A stretch of 64,000 nucleotides of DNA from Maniola hyperantus (GCF_902806685.2 NC_048556.1:7626001-7690000), one strand, 5' to 3'. Shown: positions 19,819 through 29,884, counted from the stretch's first letter. The notes: a model not told the origin generated them from the letters alone. Numbers and translations: made by a program.

Positions 19819-19993
19819 TACAGTACGCGGCCAAAAGTAATGTACATCGGCTTTTAGAGAATGACATTTCGGCTTTGTAGAGCGTTCTCTCTGTCACTCA
19901 CTCCTGTATGACGTTGTCGGTCTCAAAGACAGGGACAACGCTCTACAAATCCTTCTAAAGGTCGATGTACATTACTTTCGGCCGCGTACTGTA
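19819..19993. mobile_element. MITE-G copy 1
   Basis: TACAGTACGCGGCC...AAAGTAATGTACATCG returns inverted at the right end as CGATGTACATTACTTTCGGCCGCGTACTGTA. Subterminal GTAGAGCGTT / AACGCTCTAC is also inverted. Confidence 0.92.
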
Positions 19994-20034
19994 CTAAGAT
20001 ATTGGTCAAAAATTGTATGGTCTTATGTGACAAA

Positions 20035-20259
20035 CTAGCTTATGCTCGCGACTTCGGCCGTCTGGTCTACACAAATTTGAAACCCCTATTTTACCCCCCT
20101 TAGGGCATGAATTTTTAAAAATCCTTTCTTAGCGGGTATCTTCGTCATAATAGCTATCTGCATGCCAAATTTGAGCCCGATCTGTCCAGTAGTTTGGTCT
20201 GAGCGTTTATAGATCAGTCAGTCAGTCAGTTTGTCAGCTTTTCCTTTTATATATTTAGA
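20035..20259 (-). mobile_element. HelB copy
   Basis: A|CTAGCTTATGCTCGCGACTTCGGCCG to CCTTTTATATATTTAGA, running into an (AGA)n tract at 20258-20275. Confidence 0.92.
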
Positions 20260-20275
20260 AGAAGAAGAAGAAGAT
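20258..20275 (+). repeat. (GAA)n microsatellite
   Basis: Six GAA-type units at the TC-end of the preceding HelB. Confidence 0.85.
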
Positions 20276-20284
20276 ACAAAGTAG

Positions 20285-20406
20285 TTCATCTTAACTATCT
20301 CGCTGTATTGGGTTTGGGATAGCGTAGAGTAGAAAGAGGATTTTGTTAACGACCGACCTCAAGTAACGACTAAAGCTTGGGCTAGATTAAGTAAGCGGCT
20401 AACGAC
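20285..20406. repeat. local duplication, copy 2
   Basis: Second copy of the 19653-19770 unit. MITE-G and HelB lie between the two copies. Confidence 0.85.
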
Positions 20407-20599
20407 GCGTTGGTAAGTGTTTACGTTTGTGACAATCTGAATTAAAGATTGTAGCAGTGGTAACGAGACAAAGCAATCAATACTATGCTTGTGGTTTTAT
20501 ACACTCTAATTTACCGCAACGGTCTAATAGCCTAACTACTACTTAATTTTCTGACGCTTGCAAGGCGTTTATCCAATGAAAATCGTCGATCGATCTGGC

Positions 20600-20828
20600 T
20601 CGTGACAGATCTTTTATTCACGCACATGCAAAATGTGGAGCCACCTCCCTTCGGCGGTATTCCCACTAGATTTCAACATGTGGTTATTCAAGGGGCAAAT
20701 CAACAAATTCCTGAAAGGCCGGCAACGCATTGGCGTTTCCTCTGGTGCTGTAAATGTCATAGGCGATGGTAATCACTTAACATCAGGTGACCTGCCTGCT
20801 CGTTTGCTCGCTATTTTTATTTTTAAAA
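20600..20828 (+). pseudogene. LINE C-terminal fragment (type 2)
   Basis: Reads WSHLPSAVFPLDFNMWLFKG-QINKFLKGRQRIGVSSGA in one frame, followed by the family 3' end CACTTAACATCAGGTGACC and a T/A-rich tail. The apparent start methionine at 20633 is internal to the LINE frame. Confidence 0.75.
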
Positions 20829-20935
20829 AAATGTAAAATATGTTACAGCTGAACATAGTGGCGTGGCATGTATATGTTCTATCTATTCAAATAAACAGGA
20901 TCATGTGTTTATTTATTTCTTTTTTTCTGTTACAG

Positions 20936-20972
20936 GTAAATTCTTCTTTTGATTATCGTCTCCAGCTTCGAG
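20936..20972 (+). other. candidate micro-exon or recursive-splice site
   Basis: A long pyrimidine tract (20909-20930) ends in TTACAG (20930-20935), immediately followed by GTAAAT. A possible donor GAG|GTAATA lies 37 bases on. The intervening frame reads VNSSFDYRLQLR. Seen: splice-like signals. Inferred: any exon function. AG|GTAA motifs are expected several times by chance in a window this size. Confidence 0.2.
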
Positions 20973-20997
20973 GTAATATTTTATCTTTTATAAATTG

Positions 20998-21150
20998 TAC
21001 AGTACGCGGCGGAAAATATTGTACACTGATATTTAGAAAGAGATAGCGGTTTCGTAGAGCCTCGTCTCTGCCGTTGAGACCGACAAAACATCACATAGGT
21101 TTGACTGTCAGAGACAACGCTCTACAAAGCCGAAATCTCATGTAGTATTA
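20998..21150. mobile_element. MITE-G copy 2, right end worn
   Basis: TACAGTACGCGGCGGAAAATATTGTACA...GTAGAGCCTCGTCTCTG...CAGAGACAACGCTCTACAAAGCC. The right terminal repeat is mostly lost. Confidence 0.8.
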
Positions 21151-21474
21151 AAAAAAATCTGTAGGTAAGTAGCATAGGTAGGTAGTAAGGGTACCTACTA
21201 ACCTAGAGACTATTGAATCCTAGGCCTAGTACCTATCTATATTTTCTTTAGTCATTCTTTAAAACTGTACTTTTTGATGTTAATCCACGCGTTCAAAACA
21301 TTTGTTTCTATTAGTGACATAATTAAAAACGCAATTAGACTTAATCCCCAAGCTAGAATTTGTAATACACGCCACGAACCGAGGTTAATTAATATTTAGA
21401 CCATAATGTAATTAACAATCAAAGTCAAAAAAAGATTTTAGTACGTACTAATTAATCACTACTTATATTATAAA
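21151..21474. other. unassigned stretch
   Basis: AT-rich, nothing recognised. Confidence 0.4.
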
Positions 21475-21713
21475 CTAGCTTATGCTCGCGACATCGTCTG
21501 CGTGGACTACACAAATTTCAAACCCCTTTTTTACCCCCTTAGGGGTTATGTTTTCAATAATCCTTTCTTAGCGGTTGAATTTCCAAAAATCCTTACTTAG
21601 CGGATGCCTTCGTCTTAATAGCTATCTGCATGCCAAATTATAGTCCGATCTGTCCAGTAGTTTGAGCTGTGCGTTGATAGATTAGTCAGTCAGTCAGTCA
21701 GCTTTTCCTTCTA
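21475..21713 (-). mobile_element. HelB copy with internal duplication
   Basis: A|CTAGCTTATGCTCGCGACATCG. TTTCAATAATCCTTTCTTAGCGG is followed at once by GAATTTCCAAAAATCCTTAC-TTAGCGG, a duplicated segment. The TC end merges into the next element. Confidence 0.88.
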
Positions 21714-21934
21714 TCAGTTCCCTTATTCTAAATGCGATAGTGCATTTGTTTGTTGGTTTATTGGTTTGTCCGTCAATCACGTCGCAACCGAGCAAAAAGA
21801 TCGACGTGATTTTTTGCATGGGTATAGTTTTAGAGAGAGTGACATAGGTTCCTTTTTTCCGGAAAATCAAAGAGTTCCCACGAAAATTTTTAAAAACACA
21901 AATCCACGTGTGCGAAGTCGCGGGCATCAGCTTG
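21714..21934 (+). mobile_element. HelA2 copy, back to back with HelB
   Basis: A|TCAGTTCCCTTATTC...AATGCGATAGTGCATTTG...GATCGACGTGATTTTTTGC...CACGTGTGCGAAGTCGCGGGCATCAGCTTG|T. The last four bases are CTTG, so the CTRR end is mutated. Confidence 0.88.
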
Positions 21935-22552
21935 TTGCTAATATATTTGACGTTACTACAGTATCGCGTGAGCTATAACTACGGATTAAATACAGAATTT
22001 AATTTAATAAAGCGGATCACTGTTATCCATTAGAAAAGGCAATTTGAGAATATTAGGGGGAAAAAAGTTGTTTTACGTAACTTTCATAAGCCGTACTAGC
22101 AACGGTAATAGTAAGGTACCTACTTAAATTCAGAATCGATTTTCTCAAATGAATTAAGCCCTGGGTACAAAACTAGCTGAACTAAATAAATGTTAGTACA
22201 GTAGGTACCCGGCAGTAAATACATATCACACATAGTGATTCAGAGGAATATATAATGTAGGAATCACTTATTAGGTACTTACTAATTATTTTTAAGGAGC
22301 GACCAACAAACTGGCTTACCTGTTTGGCGAGAGTCGGAAAATGTAAATATCTTGTATCCTATTTGATTATAAAAAAATAAAAAAGAAATAAAAAAAACTC
22401 GCAACTTTGGATTCGTAGATCATTGTCATATCTGTGTATTCGTCGTTGATCGTCGTCAAAGTGTATTTATCTCTATCGTTCAGATTGACAAGACCTGCCT
22501 ACAAAATATTTTTGATATTTGCGTACTCATTTAAAGTTTTCGAGACATGCTA
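21935..22552. other. unassigned stretch
   Basis: About 600 bases, AT-rich, nothing recognised. Confidence 0.45.
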
Positions 22553-22590
22553 ATCCTCTGCTGGACATAGGTCTCTTGTAAGGATTCTAT
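22553..22590 (-). pseudogene. RTE 3' end scrap
   Basis: TCCTCTGCTGGACATAGGTCTCTTGTAAGG is the end of an RTE coding frame on the minus strand (compare 14897-14920). Confidence 0.5.
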
Positions 22591-22601
22591 TGCTGGAAGG
22601 G

Positions 22602-22609
22602 GTTCGTAG
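22602..22609 (+). repeat. 8-bp target-site duplication (left)
   Basis: GTTCGTAG, repeated exactly at 22902-22909. Confidence 0.9.
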
Positions 22610-22901
22610 TAGTGATGTAACGAATATTCGCATTCGCGGATATTCGCATATTTTTGCATATTCGCATTTGCGAAATTACTGCGAATATTTTGCGACAATT
22701 AAAAAAAATCTTTTTGATGTAATCACATTATCAGTCTTCTCTTTATCATTTGGTAGCAGGACTGCCGCCAAGGTCACCAAGCCATGGACAAATGGCGCCA
22801 AATTTAAACAAAAACTAAATATTCGCATTCGCATTCGCGAATGTTGGCATCAGATATTCGTATCCGCGAATGTTCAAAATATGACATTCGTTACATCACT
22901 A
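22610..22901. mobile_element. hAT-type MITE
   Basis: Terminal inverted repeats TAGTGATGTAACGAAT / ATTCGTTACATCACTA, a perfect 8-bp target-site duplication, and clusters of ATTCGCATTCGCG-type subterminal repeats at both ends. 8-bp duplications plus subterminal repeats define hAT. The 107-codon frame across it is an artefact of the MITE. Confidence 0.93.
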
Positions 22902-22909
22902 GTTCGTAG
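22902..22909 (+). repeat. 8-bp target-site duplication (right)
   Basis: GTTCGTAG, as at 22602-22609. Confidence 0.9.
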
Positions 22910-23723
22910 TTAGTAGGGAACTGTTATTGAAATGGGTAACATACGCAGAGGATTGTGTAGTATACCTAGTACATATGACAGCAATACATTATCAAGGATT
23001 TTAATTACGCCACCAATATATTTCATTGTTACCCGTAAGTCCATTAATTTATATTTGTATAGATAATAATGCGATGCATGCGCCGGATGCATTAATTCAA
23101 ATGCGGTGTAGATGGGGCTACGTTGGCGTCACGACATTTTGTTGTTGTATTGTATTGAAAATTAAAATTATGCATGACTTGTCAGTAGTGGCGGGAGAGG
23201 GTTCTAAGTTTTATTTAAAGAGGGGTTTGTTCGTAGTGCGCTCTAAACAAACGTACAGTACACTAAGAATCCCACTCCTACTTAATAGAATATCGGAGAG
23301 GTTCTTGAACAATAAGGTCGGGTGGTGTCTTCAGAAAGAACAAAGATAAGTTTCTTTAGCTTTATTTATAACTGTTATCACTTTTAATGCTGGCATAGGA
23401 ATGGATTCGTTTATCGAAATGACTAACTGTTTTTTAAATTATACAACGTGAATGTAGCTAAAATTCCAATATGTATCTACATTCACAGTTGACATTAATT
23501 TTAGGTTCAATCAATGTTCATTCATAGAGTTCCATTCCTCTACCCACAAATCACAGGTAAAAATAACATTGTAAAGTGAATGCTGCCGAATGCTTTATGA
23601 TTGTATACATTAATTTACATATTATTAGTTATGATATCTAACATACTTTACTTTAGCTAAATTAAAATACTCATAATTATTTTCGAGCAGTTAAAAACTT
23701 ACTCATGACTCATGAAAAAAGCA
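22910..23723. other. unassigned, candidate single-copy sequence
   Basis: About 800 bases without recognised repeats. Open frames here (up to 107 codons at 23026-23349) show no known motif. Confidence 0.45.
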
Positions 23724-24134
23724 AAAAATCGGCCAAGTGCGAGTCAGGCTCGCGCACCGAGGGTTCCGAACTACAGACGTATTTTTTCGACATTTTGCAC
23801 GATAATTCAAAAACTATGGTGCATGAAAATAAATAAAAATCTGTTTTTATTTTCTTACTTTCATATGGTTTCTTACTTGATATAGCTATCTTACTTCGAA
23901 AATTAAAAATACTAATTATTAGTTCACGACCACAATTTAATTTTTTTTTGTGTGTAAATACACGGTTTTTAGATTTTTCACCCAATGTCTGCTAAGACCT
24001 ACCTACCTGCCAAATTTCATGATTCTAGGTCAACGGGAAGTATGCTGCAGGTTTCTTGACAGACCGACAGACAGACAACAAAGTGATCCTATAAGGGTTC
24101 CGTTTTCCCTTTTGATGTATGGAACCCAAAAAAG
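23724..24134 (-). mobile_element. Rep-H copy, near full length
   Basis: TCGGCCAAGTGCGAGTCAGGCTCGCG to GGGTTCCGTTTTCCCTTTTGATGTATGGAACCC. Both terminal hairpins are recognisable. Confidence 0.88.
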
Positions 24135-24551
24135 GGAGAAATTATTTAACTACCTACTCGTATCAGTAATTTATATGCGTTTGAACGATTGAGCTTAACA
24201 TAATTTGCAGCTGTAATGTGCAATTAAAAAAACGTATTTTTTACATTCATCAACTAATCCCTAGCAAGTTAATCAACATGTTTTACCGAAAAAACGAATA
24301 TGTAGGAAATTCTTAGCATACCATGATGTTTAAAGGTCTATTTATCAGCTTCAAGAATAAGTGGACACACGGAATTCTGTCATCAGTCATATGGATTTAA
24401 ACACATAACTCCGACCGTGACACCGCTTAAAGCTTTTACGGAAATTAACGGAGAAAAAAAAATGAACCTAAGTGGAAATATGTGTCAAAGTTTTGTATTA
24501 TGTAATAATATGGGGATGTTAAACGTCATTATGCATTATTATATTAAGTAA
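24135..24551. other. unassigned stretch
   Basis: AT-rich, nothing recognised. Confidence 0.4.
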
Positions 24552-24771
24552 CTACCTTATGCTCGCGACTTCGTCCGCGTGGACTATACAAATTTCAAAC
24601 CCCTGTTTCAACCCCTTAGGGGTTGAATTTTCAAAAATCCTTTCTTAGCGGATGCCTACGTCATAATAGCTATCTGCATGCCAAATTTCAGCCCGATCCG
24701 TCTAGTAGTTTGAGCTGTGCGTTGATAGATCAGTCAGTCAGTCAGTCACCTTTTTCTTTTATATATTTAGA
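24552..24771 (-). mobile_element. HelB copy
   Basis: A|CTACCTTATGCTCGCGACTTCG (CTAG mutated to CTAC) to CTTTTATATATTTAGA|T. Otherwise close to consensus. Confidence 0.92.
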
Positions 24772-24921
24772 TAGACCGTAGTTTGGTGTTTAACTTCCAG
24801 TTTTATTTTATGTTCAATAGAGATTAGAGACCTACTTACGTGATAGCATCGATTGTAAGTTTTAGTTTTTGCTTTATTGACTCTTGCTAAAATCTTACTA
24901 AGGTAGGTACTATATGAAGTA

Positions 24922-25152
24922 CTAGCTTATGCTCGCGACTTCGTACGCGTGGACTACAAAATTTCAAAACCCTATTTCACCCCCTTAGGAGTTGAATTTT
25001 CAAAAATCCTTTCTTAGCGGATGCCTACGTCATAATAGCTATCTGCATGCCAAATTTCAGCCCGATCCGTCCAGTAGTTTGAGCTGTGCGTTGATAGATC
25101 AGTCAGTCAGTCAGTCAGTCACCTTTTCCTTTTATATATATATATATATAGA
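24922..25152 (-). mobile_element. HelB copy with (TA)n
   Basis: A|CTAGCTTATGCTCGCGACTTCGTACG to TATATATATATATATATAGA|T. The TATATATTTAGA end has expanded into a TA repeat (25135-25150). Confidence 0.92.
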
Positions 25153-25154
25153 TA

Positions 25155-25305
25155 TCCATACTAATATTATTAATGCGAAAGTGTGTCTGTCTGTCTGCTT
25201 GATTTTCACGGCCCAACAGTTTGATCGATTTTGATGTTTGGTACAGCGTTAGTTTACATTTCGGGGAAGGACATAGGGCTTTTTATCCTAGGAAATCAAA
25301 GGCTG
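25155..25305 (+). mobile_element. HelA, 3'-truncated, back to back with HelB
   Basis: A|TCCATACTAATATTATTAATG, CACGGCCCAACAGTTTGATCG, GGGGAAGGACATAGGGC to CAAAGGCTGC. Stops before the hairpin. Only TA separates it from the preceding HelB. Confidence 0.88.
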
Positions 25306-25734
25306 CTCTTATTAGTTGAAACGCATAGTAAATATCAATATCAATTATTAATATCATTACCATCCGATCCATTATCCCATAATCAATTAAGTCCAGTCCA
25401 CTCTGATAAAACAACATATTTGACTATATGCAATACAGTTGAGTGCATTTCCTTCATAAGTTCGTGACATGTTATGCACACTGACACCAACTGAACTTTA
25501 TATCTATGACCATAGGGCTCAAAATAAAGTGATTTATTACATGTCAACTGACATAATCCATCATGTGGAAACATGGAAGTGTCGGGCAAACATAACTATT
25601 TAGGAAATGAGTGTTTTAGTAATTAATTACTTGAGTCCAAGCAAATTAAGTTCGGTAAGTAATGTGTAAGGGTCTGAAACTGTTGTGTGTATAGTGTGTG
25701 TGTGTATGTAAGTAACTGAGAAATTATCTCCGTC
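25306..25734. other. unassigned stretch
   Basis: Includes a short TG-rich run near 25683-25705. No gene recognised. Confidence 0.4.
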
Positions 25735-26016
25735 TCCTATCATTGCCTTACTTGAAGGATTACATCACCTGGGTGTCTGGAGCACTTCGACCAACCTTCG
25801 GTTCTGCCAGATCCACTTTCCACGCACATGCAAACTGTGGAGTCAACTCCCTTCGGCGGTGTTCCCATTAGATTACAACATGGGGTTATTCCAGGGGCGG
25901 ACCAACAAATTCCTGAAAGGCCGGCAACGCATTGGTGGTTCGTCCGGTACTGCAAATGTTCATCGGCGGCGGTAATCACTTAACATCAGGTGATCCGCCT
26001 GCTCGTTTAATTTTAT
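25735..26016 (+). pseudogene. LINE C-terminal fragment (type 2), longest copy
   Basis: Reads RTCKLWSQLPSAVFPLDYNM-GLFQGRTNKFLKGRQRIGG-SSGTANVHRRR then stop, then CACTTAACATCAGGTGATCC and an A-rich tail. Upstream coding similarity extends to about 25735 with a frame disturbance. This copy best defines the family. Confidence 0.78.
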
Positions 26017-26023
26017 AAAAAAA

Positions 26024-26049
26024 ATCATCATCATCATCAACAACAACAA
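26024..26049 (+). repeat. (ATC)n(AAC)n tract
   Basis: ATCATCATCATCATCAACAACAACAACC directly after the LINE tail. Confidence 0.85.
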
Positions 26050-26429
26050 CCGATAGACGAGCGAAGCCGAGGCGGGTTAGATAGAAGGTACTATTTATAG
26101 AAGTATTGGAATGGATTATTGGCATTTTCAGGTCATTGATTTTATCAAAGACCAGAAAATGTAAGGGGTAGGTGTATGAATATTTAATACTGATACCGTA
26201 TTTAATGCCAAATGAATGATAAATAAACATTTGTACGTGACGTCGTCGGAGACCTATTCAGTTAAGAGAGAATCAGTTCATTATTCAGTCGCTTTAGCGC
26301 CTTACAAAAATTGTTAGCGATTTCTCACGATACTTAAATATCGCTTAGCATAAGTACTTTAAACGAGATTCGTTTTAAATGGAAAGTGCTTTTAAACCCT
26401 TAGTGTTCAAAGGAACTTGGAATTTTCTG
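26050..26429. other. unassigned stretch
   Basis: Nothing recognised. Confidence 0.4.
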
Positions 26430-26540
26430 TCAATGCTGGATTCACGCGGTGCAAGACCGTGGCGTGTGGAAGTCCCTACAGGAGACCTGTGTGCAGCAGT
26501 GGATGTCAACCGGTTGTCGATGATGATGGTGATGATGCAG
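26430..26540 (+). pseudogene. RTE-type LINE 3' end
   Basis: Reads WIHAVQDRGVWKSLQETCVQ-QWMSTGCR then stop (26431-26520), followed by a GATGATGGTGATGATG tail. The plus-strand counterpart of 14884. Confidence 0.8.
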
Positions 26541-26569
26541 TTATACAAGTACCGTTTTTCAAGCAGTCA

Positions 26570-26822
26570 GTGATGACTGCTGACGGGTTCGATCCTGGCA
26601 CGCAGCTCTAACTTTTCGGAGTTACGTGCGTTTTAGGAAATTAATATGACTTGCTTAACAGTGAAGGAAAACATCGTGAGGAAACCTGCATGTCTAAGAG
26701 TTGTCTATTGTGTGTCTCCCAATCCGCACTTGGACAGCGTGATGAACTATGGCCAAACCCCTCCAATTTGAGAGGAAACCTGTTCTTAGTAGTGGGCCAG
26801 TGATGGGTTGATCATGATAGTA
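26570..26822 (+). mobile_element. SINE-2, head truncated
   Basis: Box B-like GGGTTCGATCCTGGCACGC, GTTACGTGCGTTTTAGG, GAAGGAAAACATCGTGAGG-AAACCTGCATG, CCAATCCGCACTTGGACAGC, GAGAGGAAACCTGTTC and tail GATGGGTTGATCATGAT. Confidence 0.88.
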
Positions 26823-26893
26823 TGGGCCGTAAAAAGGGAACAAACTACCAGACAGACAGATAGACACTTTCGAATTATAATATTAGTATGGAT
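26823..26893 (-). mobile_element. HelA TC-end fragment
   Basis: GGCCGTAAAAAGGG...CAGACAGACAGATAGACACTTTCG...TATAATATTAGTATGGA|T. Abuts the SINE-2 tail. Confidence 0.8.
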
Positions 26894-27314
26894 TGGATAT
26901 AGACTTAGTAGTGAAAATGTTAATCCAAATAATAACTAACTTAGATTTCCATAACATAGTGTAACGCTATATGGAAATGACCGTTTGATTTATTTTCACG
27001 AGTTAGGTATTTATTGTTGGGTTAGCTATTGTATTACAAAATGTCATTTCCTCATTGCCATTCATCACTTGCTGTCATGTTATTTTAATTATGTTTGACA
27101 TGTCAACAATATAAATTAATCTATTCGAAATCGAATACAAGGCAATGATATATTATTATGATTTATGAGCGGTATACGAAAATCATTCCCGTGAGCTCAC
27201 CAGGCCAGTAAGTCATTTAGCTGAACACTATGAAAAGTGTCTAATGGCTCTAGTACACATCGGCCCAATCCGTTCGGCAAGTGCCGGCCACAAGCTTGCA
27301 TCGTGGAGACAGAC
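26894..27314. other. unassigned stretch
   Basis: Nothing recognised. Confidence 0.4.
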
Positions 27315-27398
27315 ATTAGGAAGTAGCCGAAAATCAAAGAGTTCCCAAAAGATCTTAAATTACTGTAACGCGCAGATGTAGTCGCGGGCATCAGCTAG
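27315..27398 (+). mobile_element. HelA 3' fragment, degraded
   Basis: GTAGCCGAAAATCAAAGAGTTCCC...CGCGCAGATGTAGTCGCGGGCATCAGCTAG|C. Confidence 0.7.
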
Positions 27399-27784
27399 CA
27401 ACAATATAATCTCTACTCCTACCATCTAAGTATAAATAAACACGTAGAACCTTCCTTCCATTCTCTGAACAACGTGCTATATAATTTAATTGGTGACACT
27501 TCTAAGAAATTAATTATAATGAGGCTTAATTAGAAACTCGATTACTTAAGCTTCTAACGAGGTCGTATACACGCACGTTTTGCATTACCGCCTTAGTTTA
27601 CACTTGTGAAAGTGATAAGCTTTGTAATGAGGCAATGTATGTGCAGTTTGAATGGGATTTAATTCCTCGTTTGTGCTTGATTATATTGTGTTGTCATGGT
27701 AAATGGTAAGTGACGGGTTGTAGAATTTAATGGTAGGATAAAATGCTTGCAAGATTTTACTAACTAAGTGCGTGTATAAAAGCA
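27399..27784. other. unassigned, possibly conserved non-coding
   Basis: Repeat-free and rich in TAAT/ATTA cores (e.g. 27486-27550). This is only a composition remark; conservation cannot be judged from one sequence. Confidence 0.3.
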
Positions 27785-27943
27785 GCTTTAACTTTATTTC
27801 ACCCCCTTGGGGTTGAATTTTCAAAAATCCTTTCTTAGCGGATGCCTGCGTCATAATAGCTATCTGCATGCCAAATTTCTGCCAGTAGTTTGAGCTATGC
27901 GTTGATAGATCAGTCAGTCAGTCACCTTTTCCTTTTATATATT
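27785..27943 (-). mobile_element. HelB, hairpin end deleted
   Basis: Starts inside the element at TTTATTTCACCCCCTTGGGG and runs to CCTTTTATATATTT. The CTAG/hairpin third is missing. Confidence 0.88.
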
Positions 27944-28142
27944 TTTATATATATGTCGGCGCGAAGGCGTTAATAGTTTTTTTTAAATTATAGATGCTTG
28001 TATGCTTACAGCTAGTGCCAAAGCGCATTACAAGTTAGTCTTATGACTAATAACTTATACTATTCGAACAAATACACAAAGGTTCTTATAAGTCTTAGTG
28101 ATCTACACATGAAATAAATTTATTTATATTTGTATTGAACAT

Positions 28143-28499
28143 GTCTAGGCTCTGGTGCTGAGCAATCAACTCATTTAGCATGGAAAGTGCACGGAAGGTT
28201 GGCGCACTTTCAGCATACCGCGTGCGGATAGTTGATCGTAGTCAATCAAAAGTTAAATATTTCCTTGTTAACCAAGTACTAAAATAGCCTCAGAGTTTGT
28301 AAAGTTGATTTATCATAGTGAACAATTGAAAGTGATGACGAATTGTTATTGTAAGCGAGTTATTACGCATGTTTTGGTATAAATACAGGCGGGCGACGAC
28401 GTCTCAGGGTTCATTATTGTTTGAGAGGTCGTGCTGCTCGAACCTCTCGAGATTTGCAATAAAAGTAAAGTTCAAACGAGTCTTGTGGTTTCATTCATA
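28143..28499 (+). other. candidate solo LTR or promoter region
   Basis: TATAAATA at 28378-28385, TCAG at 28404-28407 at about initiator spacing, and AATAAA at 28459-28464. A promoter followed within 100 bases by a polyadenylation signal is the plan of an LTR. No matching second LTR or clear target duplication was found, so this is weak. Confidence 0.25.
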
Positions 28500-28501
28500 A
28501 T

Positions 28502-28594
28502 GGATGAGGATACTGAACACTGTGATGGCAGCAATGCTGACGTCACTCTTTTTAAAAATGGCTCTGAAGCTCTTCAGCCGTCATATATATAGAT
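28502..28594 (+). other. 30-codon open frame after TATA/initiator
   Basis: The first ATG downstream of the candidate promoter opens MDEDTEHCDGSNADVTLFKN... and stops after 30 codons. No similarity recognised. It may be a leader peptide, a decayed gag start or chance. Confidence 0.15.
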
Positions 28595-28742
28595 TGTAAA
28601 ATGAATGTGATCTTCAGATGACATTTTGCATTTCAAGTAACTTACTAAATGCCAACCTGTCCAATTTGAGTTATTATAAAGGCAGACATTTGTAAAACAC
28701 GGGGAAAATGTCACACCAAAGAAGATAAAATAAGCCTGGTTC

Positions 28743-29170
28743 AAAAACTGGCCAAGTGCGAGTCAGATTTGCGCAGCGAGGGTTCCGTAGTTACTACAGT
28801 CATATTACAGTCGACATTTTGCACAATAAATCAATTACTTTACTATTATGCATAAAAATAAATAAAAATCTGTTTTAGAATGTACAGATAAAACCCTTTC
28901 ATATGATACCCACTTGGTATAGTAATCTTACTTTGAAAATACTAATCATTATTTGGTCTTGAACACATTTAATTTTTTTTGTGATGTCGGTACAAATTCA
29001 CAGTTTTCGGATTGTTTCCTTTGCTTGTGCTAAAAGACCTACCTACCTGCCAAATTTCATGATTCTAGATCAACGGGAAGTACCCTATAGGTTTTTTGAC
29101 ATACAGACAGACAACGAAGTGGTCCTAAAAGGGTTCTTTTTTTCCTTTTGAAGTACGGAACCCTAAAAAC
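28743..29170 (-). mobile_element. Rep-H copy
   Basis: ACTGGCCAAGTGCGAGTCAG to GGGTTCTTTTTTTCCTTTTG-AAGTACGGAACCC. The 3' hairpin is weakened (ATTTGCGCAGCG). Confidence 0.88.
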
Positions 29171-29687
29171 CCTACAAAATATATCTCGCAGCGCTGTCAG
29201 GTTGCAAATTTTATTTTCCGTTTTTCCAGTTTATTTATCGTGCGAGTGCAGCCAACAAAAACATCTAAAACAATCCCGTTACTGGTTCAGACATGTTGAA
29301 TGGGAGTCGGGAGCATGCGAGGTAATAATTATGACCTCATTCGCTGTCCCAAATGTAAGGAGACCAAGAAGGAAAAATAACTCGAAGACGATTTCACAAG
29401 TTTATTTGTCGGTTTTCATTACAGAACTACTTGCCTATTCGGCCACACGGCTTTTTATATCGTTTATCATGAATGAACTCAGACATTAATCGAAATGACG
29501 TGAAGTTACCTTCGTTCATTCCTTAAGATTCGTTTTCAACGTATCTTAATTAAAGTCATTATTATGTTAACAAACAAATATATGTAATACTACTTTGATA
29601 AATAATTGTAGTAATTTTAACGATTAGCAAACTTAGTAAGTAAGTTACTTTAAATAGATATGCAATTTAGGGATGTGTATTGTCAAC
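29171..29687. other. unassigned stretch
   Basis: A 113-codon plus frame (29148-29489) starts inside Rep-H and has no recognisable motif. Not called. Confidence 0.4.
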
Positions 29688-29750
29688 AACATTTGATTGA
29701 ATGAATCACATAAGGTTTAGGTTGCAATATTCTACATTCAATCAAATGTT
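29688..29750. repeat. 16-bp perfect inverted repeat
   Basis: AACATTTGATTGAATG (29688-29703) and CATTCAATCAAATGTT (29735-29750) with a 31-base loop. Possibly the ends of a very short MITE. Confidence 0.85.
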
Positions 29751-29884
29751 TCCTTCATATTATATTTAATGCGCTCTATTAATTATGGCCATAGTATTTA
29801 ACTCTACAAATTTTAATATTTATAACATGATTTCTAACACAAATAAGTTACTTAATACTTTTGAAAGAGATTTTTAAAAAAAGA

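Noticed and set aside
20840..21046. 68-codon plus frame across the splice-like site
   Set aside because: It runs through the pyrimidine tract and into MITE-G, so it cannot be a real continuous coding sequence.
22590..22913. 107-codon plus open frame rich in RIRIRE-type residues
   Set aside because: It is a read-through of the hAT MITE; the repetitive ATTCGC units generate the frame.
25101..25125. (GTCA)n as an independent microsatellite or CRISPR-like array
   Set aside because: It is a constant internal part of every HelB copy; unit length is 4 bases and there are no spacers. No CRISPR array exists here.
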